Origin: Acidobacteriota bacterium
GTDB taxonomy: Bacteria > Acidobacteriota > Terriglobia > Bryobacterales > Bryobacteraceae
NCBI GenBank assembly: GCA_018268715.1
Contig: JAFDVZ010000004.1
Span: 1-64,000 of the forward strand
Reading direction: 5' to 3'
Length of the DNA stretch: 64,000 nucleotides
Of the stretch, positions 8,885-17,827 are shown piece after piece. How positions within the stretch are numbered: the first letter of the stretch is position 1; each line of letters starts with the position of its first letter. The position numbers were made by a program, and so were the translations under genes. The notes under the pieces are model-generated. The model was not told the origin of the DNA. It saw only the letters and a program-made list of their open reading frames with translations, and did not search any database.

Positions 8885-9761
8885 ACGGCTGTTGATGATA
8901 TTCGGCGGCGCGTGGGTGTCGGCCGCCCTGCTCACGTGGTTTCTGTGGGCGAATACGAAGGCGCCGAAAACGGAAAAGATGACTTCCGTGGTGGCCGCCG
9001 CCCGCGACCTTCCGGCCGGAACGCGGCTCAAAAAGGCCGATGTCCGGCTGGTGAGCGCCGTGGCCAAGGACCTGCCGAAGACGGCCATCGCCGATTTGAA
9101 CTCCGTTCTGGAGCGGCCGCTGCTGTTTCCGGTGACGGCGAATGAGCCGCTGACCTCGGCCAAGGTGGCGAGCGTGGGCGGGCCCGAGGGGCTGCCGGCG
9201 ATGATCGAGCCGGGCAAGCGGGCGATCTCCGTACAGGTGACCGATGCGTCGGGCGTGGGCGGGCTGGTGCAGCCGCGCTCCCACGTGGACGTGTTGTTCA
9301 CGCGGACCGGGTCAATGGCCGAGGCCGTGACCACCACCATCATCGAAGACGTGGTGGTGATGTCGATCGGCCGAAACATCGAGGTGCAGTCGGGCGCGAC
9401 GGTGGATCCGCGGGCGACGCGTCCGCAGAACCAGGCGGCGACGCTGCTGGTGACGCCCGAACAGGCGCGCAAGCTGGAACTGGCGAAGAACCAGGGCAAG
9501 ATCAGCCTGGCGCTCAGGAATCCGCTGGACCATGCGGTGGCCGAGAAGAACACGCCCACCACGGCCGAGGATCTGAACGTCGGGCCGTACCTGGGCCAGC
9601 GCGGACGCCGCGGACGGAATCTGCGCGACGACCGGTATTGGGCCGATCTGACGGGCGACGAGGTGAAGCCGAAGAAGGTGGAGAAGAAGGAACCGCCCAA
9701 GCCGCGATTCGTTGTCGATGTCTATCGCGGGGACAAACACGTACAGGAAATCTTCCAATGA
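8874..9761 (+). CDS. cpaB: Flp pilus assembly protein CpaB
   Basis: CpaB/RcpC is a periplasmic partner of the Tad secretin. The 295-aa product has an N-terminal membrane anchor (ALLTWFLWANT), then a SAF domain beginning VVAAARDLPAGTRLKKADVRLV, then the RcpC region with GKRAISVQVTDASGVGGLVQ and SHVDVLFT. Near residues 185-200 VTPEQARKLELAKNQGKISLALR is the usual CpaB motif, split here for display as LLVTPEQARKLELA and GKISLALRN. It overlaps the preceding membrane protein gene by 11 bases and cpaC by 4 (ATGA). The basic, lysine-rich tail KPKKVEKKEPPKPR is an ordinary linker. Confidence 0.93.
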   Translation: MDRKRLLMIFGGAWVSAALLTWFLWANTKAPKTEKMTSVVAAARDLPAGTRLKKADVRLVSAVAKDLPKTAIADLNSVLERPLLFPVTANEPLTSAKVASVGGPEGLPAMIEPGKRAISVQVTDASGVGGLVQPRSHVDVLFTRTGSMAEAVTTTIIEDVVVMSIGRNIEVQSGATVDPRATRPQNQAATLLVTPEQARKLELAKNQGKISLALRNPLDHAVAEKNTPTTAEDLNVGPYLGQRGRRGRNLRDDRYWADLTGDEVKPKKVEKKEPPKPRFVVDVYRGDKHVQEIFQ

Positions 9762-11152
9762 GAAACGCGCTGAGCTTTCTCCTGGCCGCCTGCCTGGCCG
9801 CCGCCGAGACGACGTCCGGGCCGGCGATCACGCTGACGGCCGGGCGAGGCGAGTTGATCCAGTTCCGGCAGGACATTGTGCGCGTGGTGGTGGCGGAGCC
9901 GAAGATCGCCGATGCGGTGGTGGTGTCGCCGCGCGAGGTGATGGTGAACGCCAAGGCGCCGGGCCACACCACCGTGATCGTGTGGGAGGGGACGCTCGAT
10001 CCGACGCGGTATGAGGTGACGGTGACGCCCGATCTGATGGAGACGCAGACACAGCGGCGGATCCTCGATACGGAACTGAAGGCGCTGAGCGGGGCGAACG
10101 TCGCCTATACGTGGAACGGCGAGTCGATCGTGCTGACGGGCACGGCGCCGGTAGAGGTCGCGAAACAGGCCAACGCGCTGGCGGCCACGCACGCCAAGTC
10201 GGTGGTGAACCTGATCCAGACGCCGCCCGCGCCGGAGCCGCGCCAGATCATGCTGCAGGTGAAGTTCGCCACCATCGACCGGGTGAGCCTGGCGGCGTTG
10301 GGATTCAACCTGTTCAGCGCCAATGGCAAGACGCTGGGCGGGGTGACCACGCAGCAGTTCTCTTCGCCGCGCATCAGCCAGTTGCAGTTTCAGGGCGGCA
10401 ATCTGCAGAACAATACGCTGAACTTTTCCGACCTGCTGAACCTGTTCGTCTTCCGGCCCGATCTCAATATCGGCGCGACCATCCAGGCCATGGCGCAACG
10501 CAATCTTCTACAGATCCTGGCCGAGCCGAACCTGATCGTGGTGGAGGGCAAAGAGGCGAGTTTCCTGGCGGGTGGCGAGTTCCCCTTCCCTACCGTGACG
10601 ACCACGCCCACCGGCGGCGCGCTGGCTCCGGTGGTGACCGTGCAGTTCAAGAAGTTCGGGGTGCAACTGGATTTTTCGCCGACGGTGACGCATAACGGCG
10701 CGATCAACCTGAAGGTGTCCCCGGAGGTCAGTTCGCTCGATTTCGCCAACGCGGTGACGATTCAGGGCTTCACGATTCCGGCGATTGCGACGCGGCGGGC
10801 CGAGACCGAGGTCCTGCTGAAGGACGGCGAGAGCTTCGCCATCGCGGGGCTGATCGATAACCGGGTGGAGCAGCAGTTGAGCCGGATTCGCGGCATCGGC
10901 GACGTGCCGATTCTCGGGAAGCTGTTCCAGAGCCGGCAGACCAAGAAGTCCACCGACGAACTGCTGGTGGTGGTGACGCCGCGCTTCGTCAAGCCGCTTT
11001 CGCCCGAGGAACGGGCCAAACTGCCGGATACCGTGGAAACGTTCCTGCCCACGGTGAAGGAGGAACAGTCGGCCATCGACGCCAAGAAGAAGGCCAAGAA
11101 GAGCAAGGCGCCCAAGTTCGTGGGCCAGAGGGGGCAGCAGGAGCCCAACTGA
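9758..11152 (+). CDS. cpaC: Tad pilus outer-membrane secretin CpaC
   Basis: Outer-membrane secretin through which the Flp pilus leaves the cell. From the ATG at 9758 the product is 464 aa with a signal peptide (MRNALSFLLAACLAAAE). The N-terminal pilus-formation domain (ELIQFRQDIVRVVVAEP) and a BON-like segment come next, then the secretin domain with GGEFPFPTVTTTP, FGVQLDFSPTV, and the C-terminal signature GDVPILGKLFQS followed by ELLVVVTPRFVKPL. The gene overlaps cpaB (ATGA) and the next gene (TGATG). A longer in-frame start exists upstream inside cpaB but would place 40 charged residues before the signal peptide. Confidence 0.94.
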   Translation: MRNALSFLLAACLAAAETTSGPAITLTAGRGELIQFRQDIVRVVVAEPKIADAVVVSPREVMVNAKAPGHTTVIVWEGTLDPTRYEVTVTPDLMETQTQRRILDTELKALSGANVAYTWNGESIVLTGTAPVEVAKQANALAATHAKSVVNLIQTPPAPEPRQIMLQVKFATIDRVSLAALGFNLFSANGKTLGGVTTQQFSSPRISQLQFQGGNLQNNTLNFSDLLNLFVFRPDLNIGATIQAMAQRNLLQILAEPNLIVVEGKEASFLAGGEFPFPTVTTTPTGGALAPVVTVQFKKFGVQLDFSPTVTHNGAINLKVSPEVSSLDFANAVTIQGFTIPAIATRRAETEVLLKDGESFAIAGLIDNRVEQQLSRIRGIGDVPILGKLFQSRQTKKSTDELLVVVTPRFVKPLSPEERAKLPDTVETFLPTVKEEQSAIDAKKKAKKSKAPKFVGQRGQQEPN

Positions 11153-12405
11153 TGCGCGAGAGGTCGGGGGCCGCGTCGGTCCACATGATCGTGATCCTGG
11201 TGCCTGTGCTGTTCGGGCTGATGGGGTTCGCTCTCGACCTGGGACGGATGTACCTGGTGCGCGGGGAGTTGCAGGCGGCGGCGAATTCGATGGCTCTGGC
11301 GGCGGCGGCGAAACTGATCGGCACGGACGCGTCCACGGACGCGGCGACGACGGCCGCGCAGTTGACGTTGAACGATACGAACGGATACGCCAACCGCTAC
11401 GATTTCGCGGGGCTGAAGCTGGGCGAGACGACCGGGTCGCTGTCGAGTACGGTGTCCGATCCGGGATTCTTCTCCACCATGGCCGATGCGACGGCGGCGG
11501 ATTCGACTTCGGGCAGCGTGGCGGGGTCGGCGGCCAAGTACGCTCGGGTGCAGATTACCGCGGAGGCTCCGCTGGTGTTCTGGAGCTTTCTGCCGATTGC
11601 CACCGATCGCAAGGCGACCATCGCCGCAGCGGCCGTGGCAGGCGTCAGCGCTCCGTTGTGCGTGGCTTGCGGGATTCAGCCGATGGCTATCGCGGCGCGG
11701 GACACGAGCGACACGGTGGACTTTGGATACACCACCGCCACGCGCTACACCTTCGCGTTCTCCTGCACAGGCAATCCCACGCCTACCGGGTTGGCGGGCG
11801 CCACGTCGGTGGTGACATACCTGGTGCTCGACCGGCTGGATCCGAATCCGACGGCGTTCACCGATGAGCAGTCGCAATTGTTCCGCATTGGCGCGAATGG
11901 GTTGCCGGGGAATGCGACGGAATCGCTCGCCTGTTTCACCATCAACAATACAGAGACGATTTGGGCGACGGCGATTCCGGGGGCTTGCAGCGCCGCGTCG
12001 CCGCCGAGCGACGTGTTTTCGATGCTGTGCGGCGTGACGACGCGGTTTGAGAGTTCGCTGCCCGCGGCTTGTTCGAACATCCCCGATGTCGACACGCTGA
12101 GTACGCTGTACGCGCCCGACAGCGACGTCTCCGACATCACCGATTACACGCAGTACCTGGGCAACGGGCGGCGGGTGATCACGGTTCCCATCGTCGACGC
12201 GCTGTCGTCGGCGGGGTCGATGACGGTGCTGGGGTTCCGGCAGTTCCTGATCGAGCCGGATCCGAACGGAGTGGACATAACGCCAGCGGACCGGTTTGGA
12301 CGGTTCGCGGCGATGTACCTGGGCAGCGTGATGCCGCTGCGGCAGGGGCGATTTTCGGGGTGTACGCAGACCTCCGGCCCGGGGAAGGTGGTGCTGCACC
12401 AATGA
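11152..12405 (+). CDS. TadG-like pilus assembly protein
   Basis: Protein of 417 aa with an N-terminal TadG/TadE-type segment: a short basic head, a hydrophobic helix (MIVILVPVLFGLMGFALDLG) and the following RMYLVRGELQAAANSMALAAA helix. The remaining 350 residues are extracytoplasmic and rich in Thr, Ser and Ala, with several cysteines (LCVACGIQP). TadG proteins are pseudopilin-like components that cross the inner membrane and project into the periplasm. It lacks a recognisable VWA motif of the longer TadG forms. It overlaps cpaC at the start and the next gene by ATGA at the end. Confidence 0.82.
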   Translation: MRERSGAASVHMIVILVPVLFGLMGFALDLGRMYLVRGELQAAANSMALAAAAKLIGTDASTDAATTAAQLTLNDTNGYANRYDFAGLKLGETTGSLSSTVSDPGFFSTMADATAADSTSGSVAGSAAKYARVQITAEAPLVFWSFLPIATDRKATIAAAAVAGVSAPLCVACGIQPMAIAARDTSDTVDFGYTTATRYTFAFSCTGNPTPTGLAGATSVVTYLVLDRLDPNPTAFTDEQSQLFRIGANGLPGNATESLACFTINNTETIWATAIPGACSAASPPSDVFSMLCGVTTRFESSLPAACSNIPDVDTLSTLYAPDSDVSDITDYTQYLGNGRRVITVPIVDALSSAGSMTVLGFRQFLIEPDPNGVDITPADRFGRFAAMYLGSVMPLRQGRFSGCTQTSGPGKVVLHQ

Positions 12406-12902
12406 GGCGTCGCGAGCGTGGGGCGGTGCTGGTGGAGACGATTCTCATCGCGCCGGTGGCGGTGATGCTGCTGACCGGGACGATCGAGTTCGGGCGCCTG
12501 ATCTACACCTATGTGGCCATCGAGAAGATCCTGTACACGGTGGCGCGAGGGGCGGCGAGCACGCAAGGGATCAACTTCTGCGCCGACGCGGATACGACGC
12601 TGGGGGCGATTAAGCAACTGGCCGTGACGGGGTCTGAAGATAGCGGCGGAACGTCGATTGTCGGCGGATTGACCGTCGATCAGATTGCCGTGCGGGCCGA
12701 GCGCATCAATGCGACCGATGGCACGCTGGGGCTGTGCGATTGCTCCGTGTCGGGCTGCGATACGGCGAGCGGCGGGTTGCCGCCCGATTTCGTGACGGCG
12801 TATTTGACCGACGGGTACTCGTTCCGGCCGCTGTTTTTCGGATTGACCGTAACGCCCGTGCAGTTGCGGCCGCACGTGCGCGTGCCGTTTGGAGGACCAT
12901 GA
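12402..12902 (+). CDS. TadE-like pseudopilin
   Basis: Protein of 166 aa. The N-terminus RRRERGAVLVETILIAPVAV has the TadE pattern: a charged head, Gly, then a Glu five residues into the hydrophobic helix (VLVETIL), as needed for cleavage by a prepilin peptidase. The motif GTIEFGRLIYTYVAIEKI follows and is typical of TadE. TadE and TadF are minor pseudopilins processed by the same peptidase as Flp. The ATG at 12402 lies inside the stop of the TadG-like gene and the 3' end overlaps the next TadE-like gene, so the three are translationally coupled. Confidence 0.85.
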   Translation: MRRRERGAVLVETILIAPVAVMLLTGTIEFGRLIYTYVAIEKILYTVARGAASTQGINFCADADTTLGAIKQLAVTGSEDSGGTSIVGGLTVDQIAVRAERINATDGTLGLCDCSVSGCDTASGGLPPDFVTAYLTDGYSFRPLFFGLTVTPVQLRPHVRVPFGGP

Positions 12903-13405
12903 GACGGCGCCGCTCACAATCCGGAGCCGTGACGGTGGAGTACGCGATCCTGTACACGACGGTGATCGTGCCGCTGACGTTCGGCGTTATCTACGCGGCG
13001 CACATGCTGTGGATCTGGCACAGCGTGGGCGAGTGGACGCGACTGGCGGCGCGGTATGCGTCGACGCACTGCTGGCAATCGAGCGGCGACAACGTGTTGG
13101 GCTGGATGCGCAGCAACATTCCGCCGACGGTGGACGCCGATCAACTGCGCAACGGGAACGCGGACCTGACGGTGTCCTATATGGGGCGCGATGCGGATAC
13201 GGGGACGCTTACGGCGTTCACCTGCGATTCCGAGTGCAGCGCGCAGTGCGTGCCGGAGACCGTGACGGTGGCCGTGAGAAACTACCAATTCGGCGCGTTC
13301 CTGACCTACCTGGGGCTGCAACCGGTGGCCATGCCCGATTTCCAGACGACGGTGCATATGGAGGGCGCGGGGTGCGACCCGGAACAGGGCGTTTGTAATC
13401 CTTGA
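12899..13405 (+). CDS. TadE/TadF-like pseudopilin
   Basis: Second pseudopilin, 168 aa. The N-terminus MRRRRSQSGAVTVEYAILYT shows the same Gly...Glu-Tyr arrangement as Flp and TadE, followed by a hydrophobic helix and HMLWIWHSVGEWTRLAARYA. The C-terminal half is cysteine-rich (CDSECSAQCVPE; GAGCDPEQGVCNP), suggesting disulfides in the periplasm. A strong GGAGG lies only 3 bases before the ATG, inside the preceding gene. By order it fits TadF. TadE and TadF are hard to tell apart from sequence alone. Confidence 0.82.
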   Translation: MRRRRSQSGAVTVEYAILYTTVIVPLTFGVIYAAHMLWIWHSVGEWTRLAARYASTHCWQSSGDNVLGWMRSNIPPTVDADQLRNGNADLTVSYMGRDADTGTLTAFTCDSECSAQCVPETVTVAVRNYQFGAFLTYLGLQPVAMPDFQTTVHMEGAGCDPEQGVCNP

Positions 13406-13415
13406 AAGGCAAACG

Positions 13416-14603
13416 ATGGCGATCACGTTACTTGTAGCTTCATCCGATGAACACTTTCGCGAACTGGTGCGCGACAATCTGCTGAATATGCAGAATGCGA
13501 AGGTGGTCGCCGAGTACCCGGATGTTTCGGGCAACCTGTATATCCGCGTGCTGCAGGATCTGGAACGGCATCCGGAAGCGGCCATGTTCTTCGACCTGGC
13601 GAGCGATCCCGATGGCGGGTTGAAGACGCTGGAGCGGGTGAAGCAGGCCGCGCCGGACATGTACGTGGTGGCGTCGAACTATGCGGGCGACGGGGAGTCC
13701 GTGCTGGCTGCGGTGCGCGCGGGCGCGAACGATTACCTGGTGCAACCGGTGAAGCGTATCGAATTTCGCGATGCGATCACGCGGCTGGAGCATGCTCCGC
13801 GGCGCGCGGCGGCGGCGGGCGCGAGCAAACTGGGCAAGGTGTTCACGTTCCTGGGCGCGAAGGGCGGCGTGGGGACCACGACGCTGGCGGTGAACTTCGC
13901 CGGCGTGCTGGCGCAGCGGAAACAGCGCACGGTGCTGCTGGACCTGGACTGGTCAGCCAATGATTGCGCCATGCAGTTGGGCGCGGCGCCGCAGTACACG
14001 CTGCACGAGGTGGGCGAGAATCTGACGCGGTTGGACCAGGCGCTGTTCGAAGGGTTCGTGACGCGGGATCCGCTGGGGTTCTTTCTGGTGGGTCCGCCGG
14101 ATTCGCTGGATCAACGGGCGTACTTTTCGGAGCCGATGTTCCGGGAGTTTTCGACGTTCCTGATTGAGAAGTACGATTCGGTGGTGATTGACGCGGGACG
14201 GTCGTTGACCGATGAAGTGACGCTGGGGGCGCTGCATAGCTCGTCGACGATTTTCCTGGTGGTGGACCAGCAGTTTCCTTCGATTCGCAATGCGCAGCGG
14301 TATCTGGCGGCGCTGGTGCGATTGGGGTTCAGCCAGGACCAGTTGAAGGTGCTGGTGAACCGGTATCAGAAGCGGGGGAGTCCGGATTACGCCACGCTCG
14401 AGCAGATTCAGCAAACATTGAACCAGAAAGTGTTTTATGGGATTCCGCCTTCGCCGCACGTGCTGAATTCGATCAACCGGGCGCGGCCGTTTGTCGCCGA
14501 CCGGCAGAGCGCGCCGGAACTGGACCGGGCGTTTCGCACGTTTGTGGACCGGGCCACGGGCGTCAAGAAGGATGAGGCTGCTCCGGCGGCCAAGGCTAGT
14601 TGA
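13416..14603 (+). CDS. cpaE: Tad pilus ATPase-like protein CpaE/TadZ
   Basis: Protein of 395 aa with two domains. Residues 1-125 form a receiver-like domain (ITLLVASSDEHFRELVRD) with an aspartate at the phosphoacceptor region (MFFDLASDPDGG) but QPVKRIEF in place of the usual KP pair, so it may be a pseudo-receiver. Residues about 140-395 are a MinD/ParA-like ATPase with the deviant Walker A GAKGGVGTTTLAVN and the segment VLLDLDWSANDCAMQLG. CpaE/TadZ places the pilus machine at the cell pole. It sits 10 bases after the TadE/F gene and overlaps cpaF by TGATG. Confidence 0.93.
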   Translation: MAITLLVASSDEHFRELVRDNLLNMQNAKVVAEYPDVSGNLYIRVLQDLERHPEAAMFFDLASDPDGGLKTLERVKQAAPDMYVVASNYAGDGESVLAAVRAGANDYLVQPVKRIEFRDAITRLEHAPRRAAAAGASKLGKVFTFLGAKGGVGTTTLAVNFAGVLAQRKQRTVLLDLDWSANDCAMQLGAAPQYTLHEVGENLTRLDQALFEGFVTRDPLGFFLVGPPDSLDQRAYFSEPMFREFSTFLIEKYDSVVIDAGRSLTDEVTLGALHSSSTIFLVVDQQFPSIRNAQRYLAALVRLGFSQDQLKVLVNRYQKRGSPDYATLEQIQQTLNQKVFYGIPPSPHVLNSINRARPFVADRQSAPELDRAFRTFVDRATGVKKDEAAPAAKAS

Positions 14604-15919
14604 TGTCGTCACGACCGCTTCCCCGCCCTGGCGCCGCCGCCGACCGGTGGTTCCAGATCAAGACGCAGATCCACGCGAAGCTGCTGAATTCGCTGTCGCC
14701 GGATCAGTTGAAGTCGCTCAACAAAGACGGCGTGCGCGACCAGATCGGCAATGTCGTCGAGCGGTTGATCGCGGACGAGAACGTCCCGATGACCGTGATC
14801 GAGCGGGAGCGGTTGATCGAGGAGATTCTGGACGAGGTCTTCGGGCTGGGGCCGCTGGAGCCGCTGCTGAAGGATCCGACGATCAGCGACATTCTGGTGA
14901 ACGGCTTCGACAGCGTCTATGTGGAGCGGGCGGGCAAGCTGGTGGAGACGAACATCCGCTTTAAGGACCAGGCGCATGTCCGCATGATCATCGACCGCAT
15001 TGTGTCGAATATCGGGCGGCGCATCGACGATTCCTCGCCGATTGTCGACGCCCGCACGAGCGATGGGTCGCGGTTGTGCGCGGTGATTCCGCCGCTGTCG
15101 CTGATTGGTCCGGTGATGTCGATCCGGCGGTTCGGCAAGAAGCTGCTGACCACCGAGGAACTGATCAAGAACGAGACCTTCACCACCGGGATGCTCGACT
15201 TTTTGAGCGGCTGCGTGGAGGCGCGGCTGAATGTCATCGTGTCGGGCGGGTCGGGGTCGGGCAAGACCACGATGCTGAATACGATGTCGCGCTTCATTCC
15301 GGAGAGCGAGCGGGTGGTGACCATCGAGGATACGGCCGAACTCCAGTTGCAGCAGGAGCACATCGTGCGGCTGGAGACGCGTCCGATGAATATCGAAGGG
15401 GCGGGCGCGGTGACGCAGCGCGACCTGGTGATCAACGCCCTGCGTATGCGGCCGGATCGCATCATCATCGGCGAGTGCCGCGGGCCGGAGGCGCTCGACA
15501 TGATGCAGGCGATGAATACGGGCCACGACGGATCGATGACCACGACGCACGCCAACTCGCCGCGGGATGCGTTTTCGCGGCTGGAGACGATGGTCATGAT
15601 GGCGAGCCAGAATATCCCGGACAAGGTGATCCGGCAGATGCTGGCTTCGGCCGTGAACATCGTGGTGCATTGCGCGCGACTGACCGACGGCACTCGCAAG
15701 GTGTCGGCTATCAGCGAGGTGGTGGGCGTGGAGCACGATCACCTGGAGATGAACGACATCTTCGTGTTCGAACGCACGGGTGTGACGCCTCGCGGGCATG
15801 TGTTGGGCAAGTTCGCCGCTACGGGTACGCGGCCCATTTCAATGGACCGGCTGAAGGCGTACGGCATCCACCTGTCGAACTCGATTTTCCACGAGGTGAA
15901 GGAAGTGAAGGAGCGCTGA
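14603..15919 (+). CDS. cpaF: Tad pilus secretion ATPase CpaF/TadA
   Basis: Cytoplasmic ATPase of 438 aa that powers Flp pilus extension. The N-terminal half has the CpaF pattern LEPLLKDPTISDILVNG. The ATPase core shows Walker A SGGSGSGKTTMLN (near residues 215-227), the Asp box EDTAELQLQQ, Walker B RMRPDRIIIGECRGPEALDM and the His box MTTTHANSP. All residues expected for an active enzyme are visible. The ATG at 14603 shares a base with the cpaE stop; a TTG one codon earlier adds only one residue. The tadB start follows after 3 bases. Confidence 0.96.
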   Translation: MSSRPLPRPGAAADRWFQIKTQIHAKLLNSLSPDQLKSLNKDGVRDQIGNVVERLIADENVPMTVIERERLIEEILDEVFGLGPLEPLLKDPTISDILVNGFDSVYVERAGKLVETNIRFKDQAHVRMIIDRIVSNIGRRIDDSSPIVDARTSDGSRLCAVIPPLSLIGPVMSIRRFGKKLLTTEELIKNETFTTGMLDFLSGCVEARLNVIVSGGSGSGKTTMLNTMSRFIPESERVVTIEDTAELQLQQEHIVRLETRPMNIEGAGAVTQRDLVINALRMRPDRIIIGECRGPEALDMMQAMNTGHDGSMTTTHANSPRDAFSRLETMVMMASQNIPDKVIRQMLASAVNIVVHCARLTDGTRKVSAISEVVGVEHDHLEMNDIFVFERTGVTPRGHVLGKFAATGTRPISMDRLKAYGIHLSNSIFHEVKEVKER

Positions 15920-15922
15920 GGC

Positions 15923-16897
15923 ATGTTCCTGTTCGTCGCCTTCCTGGTGTTCGGCGCGGCGTTGCTCGCCGCCGGGTACTTCGCCTTTACGGTCCCCCAA
16001 CAGGAGACCGAGGCGTTGCTCGCGGCGCGCCTGCGGGACCTGCGCGTGCGTGGCGGGGCGGGACGGGCGCGGGCGTCGGCTCCGGATCTGCTGCGCCGGG
16101 AGCGGCGTGGGCGGCTGGCGTTTCTAGGGGATTTTTTCCAGTGGATCGGGTTGCTGCGGCGGCTTCAGGAGTACATCTATCAGGCCAACCTGAAGTACCG
16201 GGCGACGGAAGTTTTCGTGCTGTGCGTGATTCTTGCGGCCGGCACGTACTTCCTGTTCGAACTGTTCGGCATGTCGATGGCAGTGCTGCGGGTGGGGCTG
16301 GGGCTGCTGGTGGGCTTCGCTCCGGTGGGCTATATTCTGCGGGTGCGGTCGGCGCGGCTGCATAAGTTCGAGAACGCACTGCCGGACTCGATCGATTTGT
16401 TCAACCGGTCGATGAAGGCGGGCCACAACATCCACGCGGGGCTGGAGACCATCGCGTCCGAGGCGGTGGAGCCGGTGAAGATGGAGTTCAAGAAAGTGGT
16501 GGAGGAGCTGGCGCTGGGCTCGCCGATCGAGGACGCGCTGCATGGGCTGGGGAAGCGGATTCCGCTGATCGACCTGAAGTTCTTCATCACCGGGTTGATC
16601 CTGCAACGGCAGACGGGCGCGAATATGGTGCAGGTGCTCGAGAACCTGGCGCTGCTGATTCGCGAGCGGTTGAATCTTGCGGCCAAGATGAAGGCGGCGA
16701 CGGCGCAACAACGCTTTTCGGCGGGTTTGTTGTGCGCCATGCCCATTGTGGTGGGGTTGGGATTCTGGGTGCTGAAGCCCGAATACATACGGCTGCTGTA
16801 CACGGATCCGACCGGGCAGAAGTTTCTGACTTACGCCATTTGCTCCGAGATCGTGGGGATACTGGTGATCCGGAAGATCGCGAGTCCTAAATTATGA
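15923..16897 (+). CDS. tadB: Tad pilus inner-membrane protein TadB (T2SSF domain)
   Basis: Inner-membrane platform protein of 324 aa. Hydrophobic segments occur at the N-terminus (MFLFVAFLVFGAALLAAGYF), near residues 100-140 and at the C-terminal end. Between them lies the type II secretion F domain with ALPDSIDLFNRSMKAGHNIH and FFITGLILQRQTGANMVQVL, which match TadB. TadB works with TadC and the CpaF ATPase to build the pilus. The gene overlaps tadC by 4 bases. Confidence 0.93.
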   Translation: MFLFVAFLVFGAALLAAGYFAFTVPQQETEALLAARLRDLRVRGGAGRARASAPDLLRRERRGRLAFLGDFFQWIGLLRRLQEYIYQANLKYRATEVFVLCVILAAGTYFLFELFGMSMAVLRVGLGLLVGFAPVGYILRVRSARLHKFENALPDSIDLFNRSMKAGHNIHAGLETIASEAVEPVKMEFKKVVEELALGSPIEDALHGLGKRIPLIDLKFFITGLILQRQTGANMVQVLENLALLIRERLNLAAKMKAATAQQRFSAGLLCAMPIVVGLGFWVLKPEYIRLLYTDPTGQKFLTYAICSEIVGILVIRKIASPKL

Positions 16898-17823
16898 TGG
16901 CGGCGCTGTTCTTTATCCTCGCCTTTGCGACGCTGGCCGCGCTGGTGTGGTCGGGCATTGAGTTATTTACTGTCAAGGAGGCTCCGCTCGACGACCGGCT
17001 GGAGGAGCTCCAGGCGCATGCGCTGGTGTCGACCGAGCGGGGGCCCCGGCGGCGCGGGGGCGGCGGATTTGTCAACCGGATCCTGTACTTCATCAGCCTG
17101 TTACCCGGCGGCGAGGACTGGATTCATGACACGGACCGCGAGTTGGCCCAGGCGGGCATCCGGCGGAAGGAAGCCACGGTCCTGTTCGCGACGTTCCAGA
17201 CGCTGTTTTTCCTGGCGATGCTGGGCGGGATGCTGTACTTGCAGCGCGGCAATCCGGTGACCTCGAAGTTCGGCGGGCTGGTGGCCGCGTTCCTGCTCGG
17301 GTGGCTGCTGCCGAGGCAGGTGCTGTACCGACTAGTGAAGCGGTATCGCAACAAGTTGCAGGAAGCGCTGCCGGATACGGTGGACCTGCTGGGAATCGTG
17401 CTGGGAACGGGGCTGGCGCTCGACCAGGCGATGATGCGAGTTAGCGAGGAGATGGAGTACATCTATCCCGAGTTAGCCGGCGAGTTCGCCACGGTGGTGA
17501 TGCAGGTGAAGGCCGGACAGGAGCGCGGCAAGGCGTTCCAGCAACTGGTGCGACGGACCGGCATCGAGGACATCAAGAGCCTGTCGGCGATGATCGTGCA
17601 GAGCGAACGTTTCGGCACCAGTTTGTCGCAGGCGCTGAAGGTGTACGCCGATGCGCTGAGGACACGCCGGCGGCTGCGGGCGGAGGCGGCGGTGGGCAAG
17701 GCGGGCATCAAGATGCTGTTCCCGATCGTGTTCTTCATCCTGCCGGTGTTGTTCATCATCACGCTGGTTCCGGGCGTCCTCAGCGTGTTGCGGGATCTGC
17801 GGATGGGGCTTGGGCCGAGGTAG
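16894..17823 (+). CDS. tadC: Tad pilus inner-membrane protein TadC (T2SSF domain)
   Basis: Second platform protein, 309 aa, last gene of the Tad operon. It has an N-terminal membrane segment, a central pair, and a C-terminal pair (MLFPIVFFILPVLFIITLVP). The T2SSF domain shows ALPDTVDLLGIVLGTGLALD, then VVMQVKAGQERGKAFQQLV, and LSAMIVQSERFGTSLSQALK, the last being typical of TadC. It converges on the VWFA gene with only 4 bases between the two stop codons and no visible intrinsic terminator there. Confidence 0.93.
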   Translation: MMAALFFILAFATLAALVWSGIELFTVKEAPLDDRLEELQAHALVSTERGPRRRGGGGFVNRILYFISLLPGGEDWIHDTDRELAQAGIRRKEATVLFATFQTLFFLAMLGGMLYLQRGNPVTSKFGGLVAAFLLGWLLPRQVLYRLVKRYRNKLQEALPDTVDLLGIVLGTGLALDQAMMRVSEEMEYIYPELAGEFATVVMQVKAGQERGKAFQQLVRRTGIEDIKSLSAMIVQSERFGTSLSQALKVYADALRTRRRLRAEAAVGKAGIKMLFPIVFFILPVLFIITLVPGVLSVLRDLRMGLGPR

Positions 17824-17827
17824 GGCG

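Noticed and set aside
10762..12402. Minus-strand frame of 546 codons inside the Tad operon
   Set aside because: Low-complexity shadow of cpaC and the TadG-like gene; no ribosome-binding site or domain.
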